A stretch of 21,522 nucleotides of DNA from Alphaproteobacteria bacterium. GTDB taxonomy: Bacteria > Myxococcota_A > UBA796 > GCA-2862545. The stretch is taken from contig JACKET010000035.1 in NCBI GenBank assembly GCA_020632875.1, forward strand, positions 1 to 21,522. The letters are read 5' to 3'. A program made the position numbers and the translations under genes. Below, piece by piece: positions 14,356 through 21,522 of the stretch. How positions within the stretch are numbered: position 1 is the first letter of the stretch; every line of letters starts with the position of its first letter. The notes below the pieces were generated by a model, which saw only the letters and a program-made list of their open reading frames with translations, did no database searches and was not told the origin of the DNA.

Positions 14356-17300
14356 ATGCTCCTCGACACCGCGCTGATCGACACGATCGTCGCCCGGGAC
14401 CCGGTCCCGATGGCAGACGCGGTCACCGGCCTCCTCGCTGCCGAGAACGCCCACGAGCGGCGGGACCGGATCGTCGAGGTGGGCCGCACGGCCATCCGGC
14501 TGCTCGCGGCCCTCGCCATCGCGGGCCGACACGCCGCTGGGCCCGGCCCCGAGCCCACCGCGCCGCACACGATCGAGCTGCTCGAGACGCTGCGCACCCG
14601 CGGCCTCACCGACGGCCAGTGGGTGGGCCTCGCGCGCGGGCTGCTCCAGCCCTGGGCCGGCACCCCCGAAGCGCACCCGGTCCCCGAGCTCGTCCAGCTG
14701 TTCCACGGCAAGCGCAGCAAGCTGACTGCGCGACTGGAGCCCCTGCTCCAGATGCGGAAGAACGAGACCGTCGCCCACGGAGCCACGGGCACGGCAGAAG
14801 AGGCCCAGGCCCTCGTCGATCGGCGCGAGGCCCAGCTCGAGGCTCTGCTGCGCGAGCTCCGTCCGCTCTGGGAGGCCTACGAATGGGTCGTCCCCCTCGG
14901 CGACGGGCAGGCGTGGCGGCTGCGCGGCACGACCCCGGGGCGCGGCCGCTGGCGGCGTCGGCCGTTCGAGGTGCCCTGCGAGGCGGGCCACGTGATGCTG
15001 CTCGGGCCCGGCGACCGGCCCGTCCTCGACCTGCATCCCGTGGCTCTCTTCCGGCGGCCCACGCCCGACGCGCCCGAAGAGGTCTTCCTGCTCGACCAGG
15101 GGCGACGTCGCGGGGGTGCCGTGTACCTGGCCGTGCCCTCGATGGCCCAGCACGTCGACGAGGACATCTGGGAGGTGCTCGGGCCCTCCCTGTTCGCTGT
15201 GGAGGCCACGGAACCGCCCGACGCGATGGAGCGCCCGTACCGCGGGCTCGACAGCTTCCAGCCCGAGCACGCCGCGCTCTTCTTCGGCCGGGACGAGCAG
15301 GCGGCCTCGCTGGCGAACCGGATCCGCCGCCATCCCGTCGTGACGGTCACGGGTCCGAGCGGGAGCGGGAAGTCCTCGCTGGTGCGGGCCGGCGTGCTGC
15401 CGCGGCTCGCCGATCACGAGGTCGTGATCCTGCTGCCCGGTGCGCGACCGTCGCTCGAATCGCTCCCCACGTCCTCCGAGCGACCGCTCTGCGTCGTGGT
15501 GGACCAGGCCGAGGAGCTGTTGACCCTCGCGGAGCCCGACGCCGCCGAGGGCTTCGCCGCTGGGCTGCTCGGGCGGGGCGAGCCCCACCGGGTCGTGTTC
15601 GTCGTGCGCGAGGACTTCTTCGCGCGCCTGGCTTCGATCCCGTCGCTCCGGGGGCGGTACGCCCGGCAGGTGGAGGTCGTGACGACCCCCGACCGCGACG
15701 CCCTCAAGGAGATCCTCGTCGCACCGGCCCAGGCCTTCGGATACCGCTTCGAAGACGACGACCTGGTCGAGGAGATGGTGCGCAGCGTCGAAGAGTCGCC
15801 GACCGCGCTGGCGCTCCTCCAGTTCTGCGCCGACCGCATGTGGGACGCCCGCAACACGGCGTACACGTGCCTCACGCGCGAGGCGTACGGCGAGGTCGGC
15901 GGCGTGGTGGGCGCGCTCGCGCACCACGCGGAGCACACGCTCTCGGGATTCACTCCCGCCGGCCGGGAGGCCGCCCGCGACGTGTTCCTGCGGCTCGTGA
16001 GCCCGATGGGGACGCGAGCCCTCGTCCCCCGTGCCACGCTGGACGGGCTGGGCGACGAGTACCGCGCGGTGGTGGACCGGCTCATCGCCGCCCGGTTGCT
16101 GGTGGTTCGCGAGGACCGGGCCGGGTCGGCCGTGGTCGAGCTCGTCCACGAGGCCCTGCTGCAGCACTGGGAGACGCTCGCCCAGTGGCGGGACGAGGAC
16201 CGGGAGGGCCAGCGACAGCGGGCGCGTATCCAGCGGGCCGTCGAGGACTGGGAGGGCAACGGGCGCTCGATCGACCTGCTGTGGCGGGGGAGCCCGCTGG
16301 ACCTCGCGCTGCGGCACACGGAGGGCATGGCGCTCACCGACGGCGAACGCGCCTTCCTGACGGCGTCCAGCACGCGGGAGGCCCGGGGCAACCGGCGTCG
16401 GCGCCAGCTGCTGCTTCTCGCGGGGACCGTGCTGTGGGTCGGGCTCTTCGTCGTCCTCGGGCTGTGGGGCACGTCCGAGCGACTCCGGGTCGAAGCCGAC
16501 CAGCGCACCGTTCGCCTCGTGGCCGCGACTGAGGCGAGACACGGGCAGGAAGCGAGCGCCGTCGCGCTTCTCCGGGTGTTCGCGCGCCACGCGCTCGACG
16601 AGGGCGCTCTCGACTGGGTGGATCGAAGCGCGCTGTGGACGGCGCGGACAGGCCTGGATGCCCATCGCCACCACCCGCTCCCGGCACCGGTGCTGCAGGT
16701 CGGGTTCGCCGGGGACCACGTGGTCGCCGACACCGCGGGCGGGCGCCACGCATTCGACGTCCGGAGCGGGGAGGCCGTGGAGCCGACGGAGCCCATGCGC
16801 GCGCCCGGCCCGTGGCGCGTCGACCTGGAGGACGGTCGCCTCCGCTTCTCGAACGGCGCTCGCACGGTGTCGCCCGACCGGATCCCGTGCCTACCCCTGG
16901 GTCCGACCGACTCGAACGGGCCGTGGGTGGTCGTCGGCTGTCCCGAAGGGCTGCGCCTGTGGGACCTCGAGCGGCTCGAGGTGCACGAGCTCGCCTTGCT
17001 GGACGTCCGCGACATCGCGATCCGGGAGGACGGCGCCCACCTGGCCGTCGCCTCGGGTCGCACGGTGCGGGTCTGGGACCTCGACGGGCTCGTGCGCTCC
17101 GCGCTCGCTACCGAGCAGGAGGGCGGGGCGCTGGCGCTGGCGCTCGACGGGGATCGCGTGGTGTCCGGCGGGGTCGACGGATCCGTGGCGGTCTCCCACG
17201 CCGGGCGGGAGCTCTGGCGCACGCCAGCGGCTCCGCTCCCGGTGGTGGCGGTCCGCGCGCTCGAGCACCGCGTCGCGTCGGTGAGCGCCGGGGTCGCGAC

Positions 17301-18252
17301 GATCCCGGGCTGGCCGGCCCCCCTGGGACCAGGGGAGCCCGAGGTCCGCTACGTGGAGCGGTCGGGGAGCGGCGAGATCGTGCGCGAATGGACCCGTGCC
17401 GGCGGGCCCGGATGGGCGCTCACCGACGCGGGCGACGTGGTGCTGGGCGCGGACTCGGGGATCCGGGTCGTGGCACCCGACGGCACGGAGCGCACGCTCC
17501 CGGGTGCGGTGCGTGACCCCGATCGGATCTGGGTGTCACCCGACGGGCGCTTCGCGCTCGCTTCGGCGCAGGACGGTACCGACGGCGTCCTCTTCCGACT
17601 CGGCGAAGACGCGCCGGGAATGCCGGTGTACGGCTCTGGACGCATCGAGGCCGCAGCTTTCGATGTCGAGGGACGCGGGTTCCTGGGCAGCACGAGCGGC
17701 GCGCTCTGGCGCTTCGAGCTGCTCGAGGTCGACCCGTTCCACGTCTTCGACACCCGCGGCCCGCTGCGCGCGGCGTGGTCGACCGGCGACCTCTACGGCG
17801 GGATCGATGCCACGGGGCGAGCCCTCGTCCTGCGCACGGACTTCGACGGGGGCTCGTGGAAGCTGATCGAGCACCTGCCCCCGTTCCGCGGCCCGACCCT
17901 CGCGGAAGCCTCCACCGCGGCGAGCCGCGAGAAGGCCGTCGTGGTGGGGGGACGCTCAGGCAGGGTGTGGTCCGATCCCCCGCTCGTCACGGTCCCCCGT
18001 GGGACGGGCCCGGTATCCGCGCTGGCGCTGTCGGGAACCCACGTCGCGGTGGGGGTGCTGGACGGGGCGGGCACCGTTCGTGTCCTGGAGCGGGCCGGGG
18101 ACGCGTCGCAGGCCCCCGTCCTGTTGGAGGAGCTCGGGCGCCTGACGAACCTGCGGGTCTGCGAGCGGTCGCTGGAGGTCGTCCCCGTCGTGCCCTATCC
18201 CGAGCCCGACACGGTGTGGGCACCGTCGAAGGACTGCGGGGGCTGGCGATGA
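14356..18252 (+). CDS. Transmembrane STAND NTPase with HEPN-like N-terminus and beta-propeller C-terminus
   Basis: A 1298-residue protein. Residues about 1-185 are helical and contain R134-KNETVA-H141-G, fitting the R-x(4-6)-H core of HEPN domains, often RNases in defence systems. A strand-rich linker (about 185-285) follows. The nSTAND1-type NTPase begins PYRGLDSF (294) and FFGRDEQ (309-315), with Walker A GPSGSGKSS (333-341, Lys339) and Walker B VVVDQAEE (Asp383). After RRRR comes one membrane helix (685-705), then a juxtamembrane helix typical of STAND-WD40 proteins, and about 590 residues of propeller-like strands including LRLWDL (866) and VRVWDL (904). Positive-inside charge predicts NTPase inside and propeller outside; the propeller part carries four Cys. 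The stop overlaps the next start (ATGA). STAND proteins act as ligand-triggered oligomeric switches. HEPN call is tentative; NTPase and topology are firmer. Confidence 0.9.
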   Translation: MLLDTALIDTIVARDPVPMADAVTGLLAAENAHERRDRIVEVGRTAIRLLAALAIAGRHAAGPGPEPTAPHTIELLETLRTRGLTDGQWVGLARGLLQPWAGTPEAHPVPELVQLFHGKRSKLTARLEPLLQMRKNETVAHGATGTAEEAQALVDRREAQLEALLRELRPLWEAYEWVVPLGDGQAWRLRGTTPGRGRWRRRPFEVPCEAGHVMLLGPGDRPVLDLHPVALFRRPTPDAPEEVFLLDQGRRRGGAVYLAVPSMAQHVDEDIWEVLGPSLFAVEATEPPDAMERPYRGLDSFQPEHAALFFGRDEQAASLANRIRRHPVVTVTGPSGSGKSSLVRAGVLPRLADHEVVILLPGARPSLESLPTSSERPLCVVVDQAEELLTLAEPDAAEGFAAGLLGRGEPHRVVFVVREDFFARLASIPSLRGRYARQVEVVTTPDRDALKEILVAPAQAFGYRFEDDDLVEEMVRSVEESPTALALLQFCADRMWDARNTAYTCLTREAYGEVGGVVGALAHHAEHTLSGFTPAGREAARDVFLRLVSPMGTRALVPRATLDGLGDEYRAVVDRLIAARLLVVREDRAGSAVVELVHEALLQHWETLAQWRDEDREGQRQRARIQRAVEDWEGNGRSIDLLWRGSPLDLALRHTEGMALTDGERAFLTASSTREARGNRRRRQLLLLAGTVLWVGLFVVLGLWGTSERLRVEADQRTVRLVAATEARHGQEASAVALLRVFARHALDEGALDWVDRSALWTARTGLDAHRHHPLPAPVLQVGFAGDHVVADTAGGRHAFDVRSGEAVEPTEPMRAPGPWRVDLEDGRLRFSNGARTVSPDRIPCLPLGPTDSNGPWVVVGCPEGLRLWDLERLEVHELALLDVRDIAIREDGAHLAVASGRTVRVWDLDGLVRSALATEQEGGALALALDGDRVVSGGVDGSVAVSHAGRELWRTPAAPLPVVAVRALEHRVASVSAGVATIPGWPAPLGPGEPEVRYVERSGSGEIVREWTRAGGPGWALTDAGDVVLGADSGIRVVAPDGTERTLPGAVRDPDRIWVSPDGRFALASAQDGTDGVLFRLGEDAPGMPVYGSGRIEAAAFDVEGRGFLGSTSGALWRFELLEVDPFHVFDTRGPLRAAWSTGDLYGGIDATGRALVLRTDFDGGSWKLIEHLPPFRGPTLAEASTAASREKAVVVGGRSGRVWSDPPLVTVPRGTGPVSALALSGTHVAVGVLDGAGTVRVLERAGDASQAPVLLEELGRLTNLRVCERSLEVVPVVPYPEPDTVWAPSKDCGGWR

Positions 18253-19607
18253 AGTGGTCCTCCACCCGCCTCGCAGGGCTGGCCTTCGCGGTGTTCCTGG
18301 TCGCGCTCCTGCTCGTTCTCCCGGCCGTCGCTGTCGTGCAGCTCCTCGCGCACGGCAGCGTCGGGAGCGCACGGATGCTCCCCGATGGCGTGATGGTCTG
18401 GTTCGGATTCTCGTGGTCGCTCGCGGTCGCCTTCCTCGTCGTGTTCGGCGTCGAGACCTACTGCTTCGCTCGCGCCGACCTCACTTGGGCGAACGCCCGG
18501 AAGGGCTTGATGCTCGGCTACGACACCCGGGAGCGACGCCGGCTCCTGATGCGACGGGTCCTGTCCCCGCGGGCCTGGGGCGTGACGGGTGGCACGGCCC
18601 TCGCGACCCTCCTGGCCTCGTTCGTGCTCCTCGCGCCGTGGATGGTGGCCCTCCTGGGGGATGCGCCGCCGCTCGTGCCGTTCGCCTGGCTCCCGCGGGA
18701 GTGGGGCCCGACGGTGGTGGGCACGGGGTTCCTCCTCCAGTTCGCCGCATTCCTGGGCTTCGGGGCCACCCTGTGGCTCGTCCAGGCCATGCTGTTCGGT
18801 GCGGGCATGCCGGAGCCCGGCGAAGCGACCGAGGACCGGTCGACCGGGCGGGGACTGAGTCGCGAGCTCCTGTCCCTGCTGCTCCCCGTGCCGGTCGGTT
18901 ACGTGGCTGTCGCTGTGCTCGGCGTCGGGTGGTTCGTCCCTGGCGCCGTGGTCGGTCTGGTCGCGCCGCTCGTCCTGCTCGGTGATCCCGGGTCGTTGCG
19001 CAAGCGGGCCCGCGTGCTGGGCTGGGATCTCGTCTACGCCGTGCTCTCGATCGGCGTCATCGGGCTCTTCGCCGCTCCGCTCGCCCGGAACATGGTGCTC
19101 GGATCCGTGGACGACCGGTCGGTCTGGGTCGCCGTCCGGGAACTGCCAGCGGGGCACCGCCTCGGTCCTGCCGATCTCGAACGGCGCGACCTCTCGTCGA
19201 CCCTCGTCTCGCGCGAGGGCCGGAGCCCCGCGCTCCTCGACGGGACCCGCCTCGCGATGGACGTGTTGGCCGGGCAGGTCGTGCATGCCGGGCGGCTCGA
19301 TCCGATCGCGGGCCGGCGGGTCGCCCGGCCCGTGTCCACGGACCTCCGCGGGGTCTGGCTCGACGCGGGCCCCGCAGGCGTGGAGCCCGGAGACCCGGTG
19401 GTGCTCGTGCGCGAGGGGTGTGCGTGGAGACACGGCGTCGTCGGCGCGATCGAGACGCGCACGGCTCCGGTCGCAGCGCTCGGCGACCCGGTCCGCACGA
19501 CCCTTCGCGCGGTGCGCGTCGATCTGCCACTCGCCACCCTCGACGCTGCTCTCGTCGAGGGTCTCGGCGAGGCGACCCTCGCGCGGGAGGCTCCTGAATG
19601 TCCCTGA
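18249..19607 (+). CDS. Polytopic membrane protein with C-terminal periplasmic SAF/CpaB-like domain
   Basis: A 452-residue protein. ATG 18249 overlaps the STAND stop by 4 nt, implying translational coupling. Membrane helices lie at about 9-33, 47-70, 112-136, 155-183, 207-228, 230-245 and 259-279; basic loops (RARKG, RERRR, RKRAR) fall on the same side, giving seven helices with the C-terminus outside. Residues 291-358 match the SAF fold as in CpaB/FlgA: VWVAVRELPAGHRLGPADLE, then an LAGQVV-type segment. The rest (RRVARPVSTDLRGVWLD, VEPGDPVVLV) resembles the RcpC/CpaB domain that follows SAF in Flp pilus proteins. Cys391 and Cys451, the only Cys of the exported tail, may pair. No other pilus gene is nearby, so a pilus role is doubtful; partnership with the STAND protein is inferred from the overlap. 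The membrane part is not a family I recognise. Confidence 0.85.
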   Translation: MKWSSTRLAGLAFAVFLVALLLVLPAVAVVQLLAHGSVGSARMLPDGVMVWFGFSWSLAVAFLVVFGVETYCFARADLTWANARKGLMLGYDTRERRRLLMRRVLSPRAWGVTGGTALATLLASFVLLAPWMVALLGDAPPLVPFAWLPREWGPTVVGTGFLLQFAAFLGFGATLWLVQAMLFGAGMPEPGEATEDRSTGRGLSRELLSLLLPVPVGYVAVAVLGVGWFVPGAVVGLVAPLVLLGDPGSLRKRARVLGWDLVYAVLSIGVIGLFAAPLARNMVLGSVDDRSVWVAVRELPAGHRLGPADLERRDLSSTLVSREGRSPALLDGTRLAMDVLAGQVVHAGRLDPIAGRRVARPVSTDLRGVWLDAGPAGVEPGDPVVLVREGCAWRHGVVGAIETRTAPVAALGDPVRTTLRAVRVDLPLATLDAALVEGLGEATLAREAPECP

Positions 19608-20074
19608 TCGCGCTGCTGTTGGCCTGCGAGCCCGATACGCACGACTGGATCGTGGTGGCGGAGCGCGACGTCCCCGCGGGCACGGCCCTCACGACCGACG
19701 ATGTCGAGATGGCGTGGGTGTTCGAGCGCGACACGCCCGTCGACGGGTACTTCGACGTCGACGCGGTCATCGGCCGCACGCTCGGGAGGCCCCTGCTGGA
19801 GCGCGATCCCGTGCGCGCGCCGCACTTCGAGCCGCCGCCCCCCTCCCCACTGCGAACCCTCGAGGTCGGACACGCGCGGACGGGGGAGCACGGAGACCTC
19901 GTACGGACCGGCGATTCCACGTGCATGTGGGCGCGCGGCGTGCAGGTGCTCTTCGCGACGGACGGCCGCATCGAGGTGTTCGCGAGCGCCGTGCCCTCCG
20001 GAGAGTCCGGGCCGCTCGTCTGGCTCGTCGCTTCGGAGCACGCGAGCCCCGTGGCCCTGGCCGACTGCCCCTGA
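19598..20074 (+). CDS. SAF-domain lipoprotein
   Basis: A 158-residue protein starting MSLIALLLAC, a very short lipoprotein signal (lipobox LLAC, Cys10). Its start overlaps the previous gene by 10 nt and has GGGAGG at 19585-19590, 7 nt upstream. Residues 16-79 are a SAF domain (DWIVVAERDVPAGTALTTDDVE, then VIGRTLGRPLLERDPV). The remainder parallels the tail of the preceding protein: HGDLVRTG..CMWARG against GDPVVLVREGCAWRHG, and both proteins end in Cys-Pro. Cys109 and Cys157 correspond to Cys391 and Cys451 there, so the two are probably paralogues, one membrane-embedded and one lipid-anchored. In the window this fold occurs only next to the STAND gene. Inferred role: envelope partner or ligand-presenting subunit of the STAND protein. 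Confidence 0.87.
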   Translation: MSLIALLLACEPDTHDWIVVAERDVPAGTALTTDDVEMAWVFERDTPVDGYFDVDAVIGRTLGRPLLERDPVRAPHFEPPPPSPLRTLEVGHARTGEHGDLVRTGDSTCMWARGVQVLFATDGRIEVFASAVPSGESGPLVWLVASEHASPVALADCP

Positions 20075-20104
20075 GCTCCGAGGGCTTCGAGCGAGGCGGG
20101 AACC

Positions 20105-20139
20105 GGGTTTTCGAATCGAAAACCCCGCGCTCCGGAGCG
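20105..20139. promoter_or_regulatory. Two adjacent perfect palindromes between the SAF operon and the RCC1 gene
   Basis: The first has arms GGGTTTTCGA (20105-20114) and TCGAAAACCC (20116-20125) around a single A, an AT-rich island in this region. The second is CGCTCCGGAGCG (20128-20139). They lie 30 bp after the stop at 20074 and 46 bp before ATG 20186. No T-run follows, so an operator for the downstream gene is as likely as a terminator. Confidence 0.5.
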
Positions 20140-20172
20140 GGCGGCGACCCGATGGGTGGCTACCCTCGAACC

Positions 20173-20177
20173 GGAGG
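20173..20177 (+). promoter_or_regulatory. Ribosome-binding site of the RCC1-repeat lipoprotein
   Basis: GGAGG is 8 nt before ATG 20186. An out-of-frame ATG at 20179 lies between them and opens only a frame running antiparallel to the RCC1 coding signal, so 20186 is the real start. Confidence 0.65.
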
Positions 20178-20185
20178 CATGAAAA

Positions 20186-21522
20186 ATGCGGTTCTTCCCC
20201 CTGGTTCTCATCCTCGCGTGCACGTCCGGAAAGACGGACCCGGATCCCGACGCCGACGCTGACGCGGACGCCGACGCCGATACGGACTCCGACGCGGACG
20301 CCGACACCGACAGCGATGCGGACACCGACAGCGACGCCGACACCGATGCGGACGCCGACTCCGACACGGACGCCGACACCGATGCGGACACGGACGCCGA
20401 CACGGACGCCGACACCGACACGGACGCCGACACCGACACGGACGCCGACACCGACACGGACGCCGACACGGACACCGACCCGCCCTTCAGCGGCGTCTGG
20501 CCCGTGTCTTCGCGGGTCGCGACCGGGAACGGATTCGCCATCGCGCTCGACGGCGCGGGCTCGCCCTGGGTCTGGGGCTCCAACGGGTACGGCGTCCTCG
20601 GAGACGGGTACCCCTCGTACGCGGCGCCGTGGACGGGCTCGTCGCTCGTCCCCGTGCAGGCCCCGGCGCTCGAGGGCCTCGCGGTCGTGCAGCTCGATGC
20701 GGGTGCCGGCCACGTCGTGCTGCTCGACGCCACGGGGAGCGTGTGGAGCTGGGGCTCCAACGAGTTCGGCGCGGTCGGGAACGACGACGTGGGGAACGAC
20801 GCGCGCAGCCCCGTCGAGCTGACCGCCCTGAGCGGGGCCGTCGCCGTGACTGCCGGGGCCCACCACTCGGTGGCGATCGACGCGGCCGGAGCCCTGTGGG
20901 CGTGGGGCCGCAACGACGTCGCACAGCTCGGCGACGGGACGACCGACGCGCTCGCCGCGACGCCTCGCCCCGTGTCGACGAGCGGGCTCCCGCCGGGCAT
21001 CGCGTTCGCCGCGGTCGAAGCGGGAGGCTCGTTCTCCCTTGCGCTCGCGACCGACGGCACGGTGTGGGCGTGGGGCGGCGACCTCGACGGCATCGGGCTC
21101 GGGGGGACACCCGCCACGACGCCAACGCAGATCCCCACGCTCTCGCGCGTCGTCGCGATCTCGGTCGGCGAGGGGCACGCGCTCGCGTTGGACGACGACG
21201 GCGCGCTGTGGGCCTGGGGCGAGGGCGGGTCCGGCCGCCTCGGCCTGGGCGACGCGCTCGATCGCGACATGCCGCAGCTCGTCGACACGACCGCGTGGAC
21301 GAGCCCGATCGCCGCGATCCGAGCGGGGCACGCGACGAGCTTCGCGCTGCTGGCCGACGGCACGGTCCTCGGGTGGGGTGCGAACGCCGACGGCGAGGTC
21401 GGCGGCGGACCGGGCGCCGACGCGCTGCTGCCCGTCGAGGCGACCGCGCTGGCGGGCTCGATCGACTTCGCCGCGGGCGAGGGGTTCGGCGTGGCCGTCA
21501 CCGCGTCCGACCCGTTCGTGAG
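20186..21522 (+). CDS. Lipoprotein with acidic stalk and RCC1 repeats (3' end missing)
   Basis: Open to the window edge for 445 codons. The signal MRFFPLVLILAC (Cys12) is short. Residues 18-98 are a stalk of Asp alternating with Pro, Ala, Thr or Ser. From about residue 105 six complete RCC1-type repeats and the start of a seventh follow, each carrying the pattern AG..H..AL..DG..W.WG.N..G.LG.G (for example GTVWAWGG, ALWAWGEG, VLGWGAN). RCC1 repeats fold into a seven-bladed propeller; in bacteria they occur mostly in secreted or surface proteins of large-genome species and are presumed to bind ligands, whereas the eukaryotic protein acts as a guanine-nucleotide exchange factor for Ran. No exchange role is implied here. 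It follows the STAND-SAF operon by 111 bp, with palindromes between them. Confidence 0.93.
   Translation, partial: MRFFPLVLILACTSGKTDPDPDADADADADADTDSDADADTDSDADTDSDADTDADADSDTDADTDADTDADTDADTDTDADTDTDADTDTDADTDTDPPFSGVWPVSSRVATGNGFAIALDGAGSPWVWGSNGYGVLGDGYPSYAAPWTGSSLVPVQAPALEGLAVVQLDAGAGHVVLLDATGSVWSWGSNEFGAVGNDDVGNDARSPVELTALSGAVAVTAGAHHSVAIDAAGALWAWGRNDVAQLGDGTTDALAATPRPVSTSGLPPGIAFAAVEAGGSFSLALATDGTVWAWGGDLDGIGLGGTPATTPTQIPTLSRVVAISVGEGHALALDDDGALWAWGEGGSGRLGLGDALDRDMPQLVDTTAWTSPIAAIRAGHATSFALLADGTVLGWGANADGEVGGGPGADALLPVEATALAGSIDFAAGEGFGVAVTASDPFV
20237..20479 (+). repeat. Stalk-coding repeat with 18-nt units
   Basis: Encodes residues 18-98 of the RCC1 lipoprotein. The unit GACGCCGACACCGACACG (Asp-Ala-Asp-Thr-Asp-Thr) is present three times without change at 20405-20458, and looser Asp-Ala/Ser/Thr codons precede it. 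It differs from the 18-nt unit of the 3154 gene, so the two expanded independently. Confidence 0.9.

Noticed and set aside
14335..16749. 804-codon minus-strand frame opposite the STAND gene
   Set aside because: The plus frame has Walker motifs and a coherent multi-domain protein; the minus product is compositionally biased and has no start signal.
17775..18248. Upstream extension of the membrane SAF protein frame
   Set aside because: It overlaps the STAND coding region and yields Arg/Gly-rich sequence; ATG 18249 in the ATGA overlap starts the first membrane helix.
18249..20074. Flp/Tad pilus locus, suggested by CpaB-like SAF domains
   Set aside because: No secretin, ATPase, prepilin or TadB/C gene accompanies them; the partner is a STAND NTPase.
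19034..21501. Two long overlapping minus-strand frames (765 and 814 codons)
   Set aside because: Both contain Val/Gly/Arg or Ser/Ala/Val runs that are just the reverse of the Asp stalk, and they cover the SAF genes and the RCC1 gene, which have clear domains.

Overview
The window is very GC-rich (most genes end nearly every codon in G or C) and has no tRNA, rRNA, CRISPR array or transposase. Lipoproteins with long acidic Asp-Thr/Ser/Ala stalks, thrombospondin type 3, RCC1 and fibrinogen-like heads, a TPR-fused histidine kinase and a STAND NTPase suggest a large-genome Myxococcota (former Deltaproteobacteria) or close relative. This is inference from gene content; no marker gene is present.

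Layout. Positions 1-5193 (+) hold the 3' part of a giant beta-helix surface protein and a lipoprotein with five PPC-like repeats. A 44-residue, extremely basic protein (5261-5395), an MDR-family NAD(P)H oxidoreductase (5428-6495) and a protein ending in an HU/IHF-type DNA-binding arm (6529-7215) follow on +. Then comes a three-gene minus-strand group read from 12042 down to 7221: a thrombospondin-type-3 lipoprotein, a soluble TPR histidine kinase, and a secreted alpha/beta hydrolase. A 250-bp divergent spacer containing mini-hairpins (12043-12292) separates it from two plus-strand lipoproteins: an unrecognised one (12293-12922) and one with a 168-residue acidic stalk and a fibrinogen-like head (13014-14279).

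The most notable locus is a tightly overlapping plus-strand operon. It comprises a 1298-residue HEPN-like/STAND/transmembrane/beta-propeller protein (14356-18252), a seven-helix membrane protein with a CpaB-like SAF domain (18249-19607, overlap ATGA), and a SAF-domain lipoprotein (19598-20074, 10-base overlap). Predicted topology puts the propeller and both SAF domains outside the cytoplasm and the NTPase plus HEPN-like domain inside, so it looks like an envelope-sensing STAND system. After two adjacent palindromes (20105-20139) an RCC1-repeat stalk lipoprotein begins at 20186 and runs off the window.

Recurring theme: at least four genes carry the same alternating-Asp stalk with unrelated heads (beta-helix, PPC-like, fibrinogen-like, RCC1), as if one display stalk were reused for different surface modules. 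Lipoprotein signal peptides here are unusually short. No gap between genes exceeds 250 bp.
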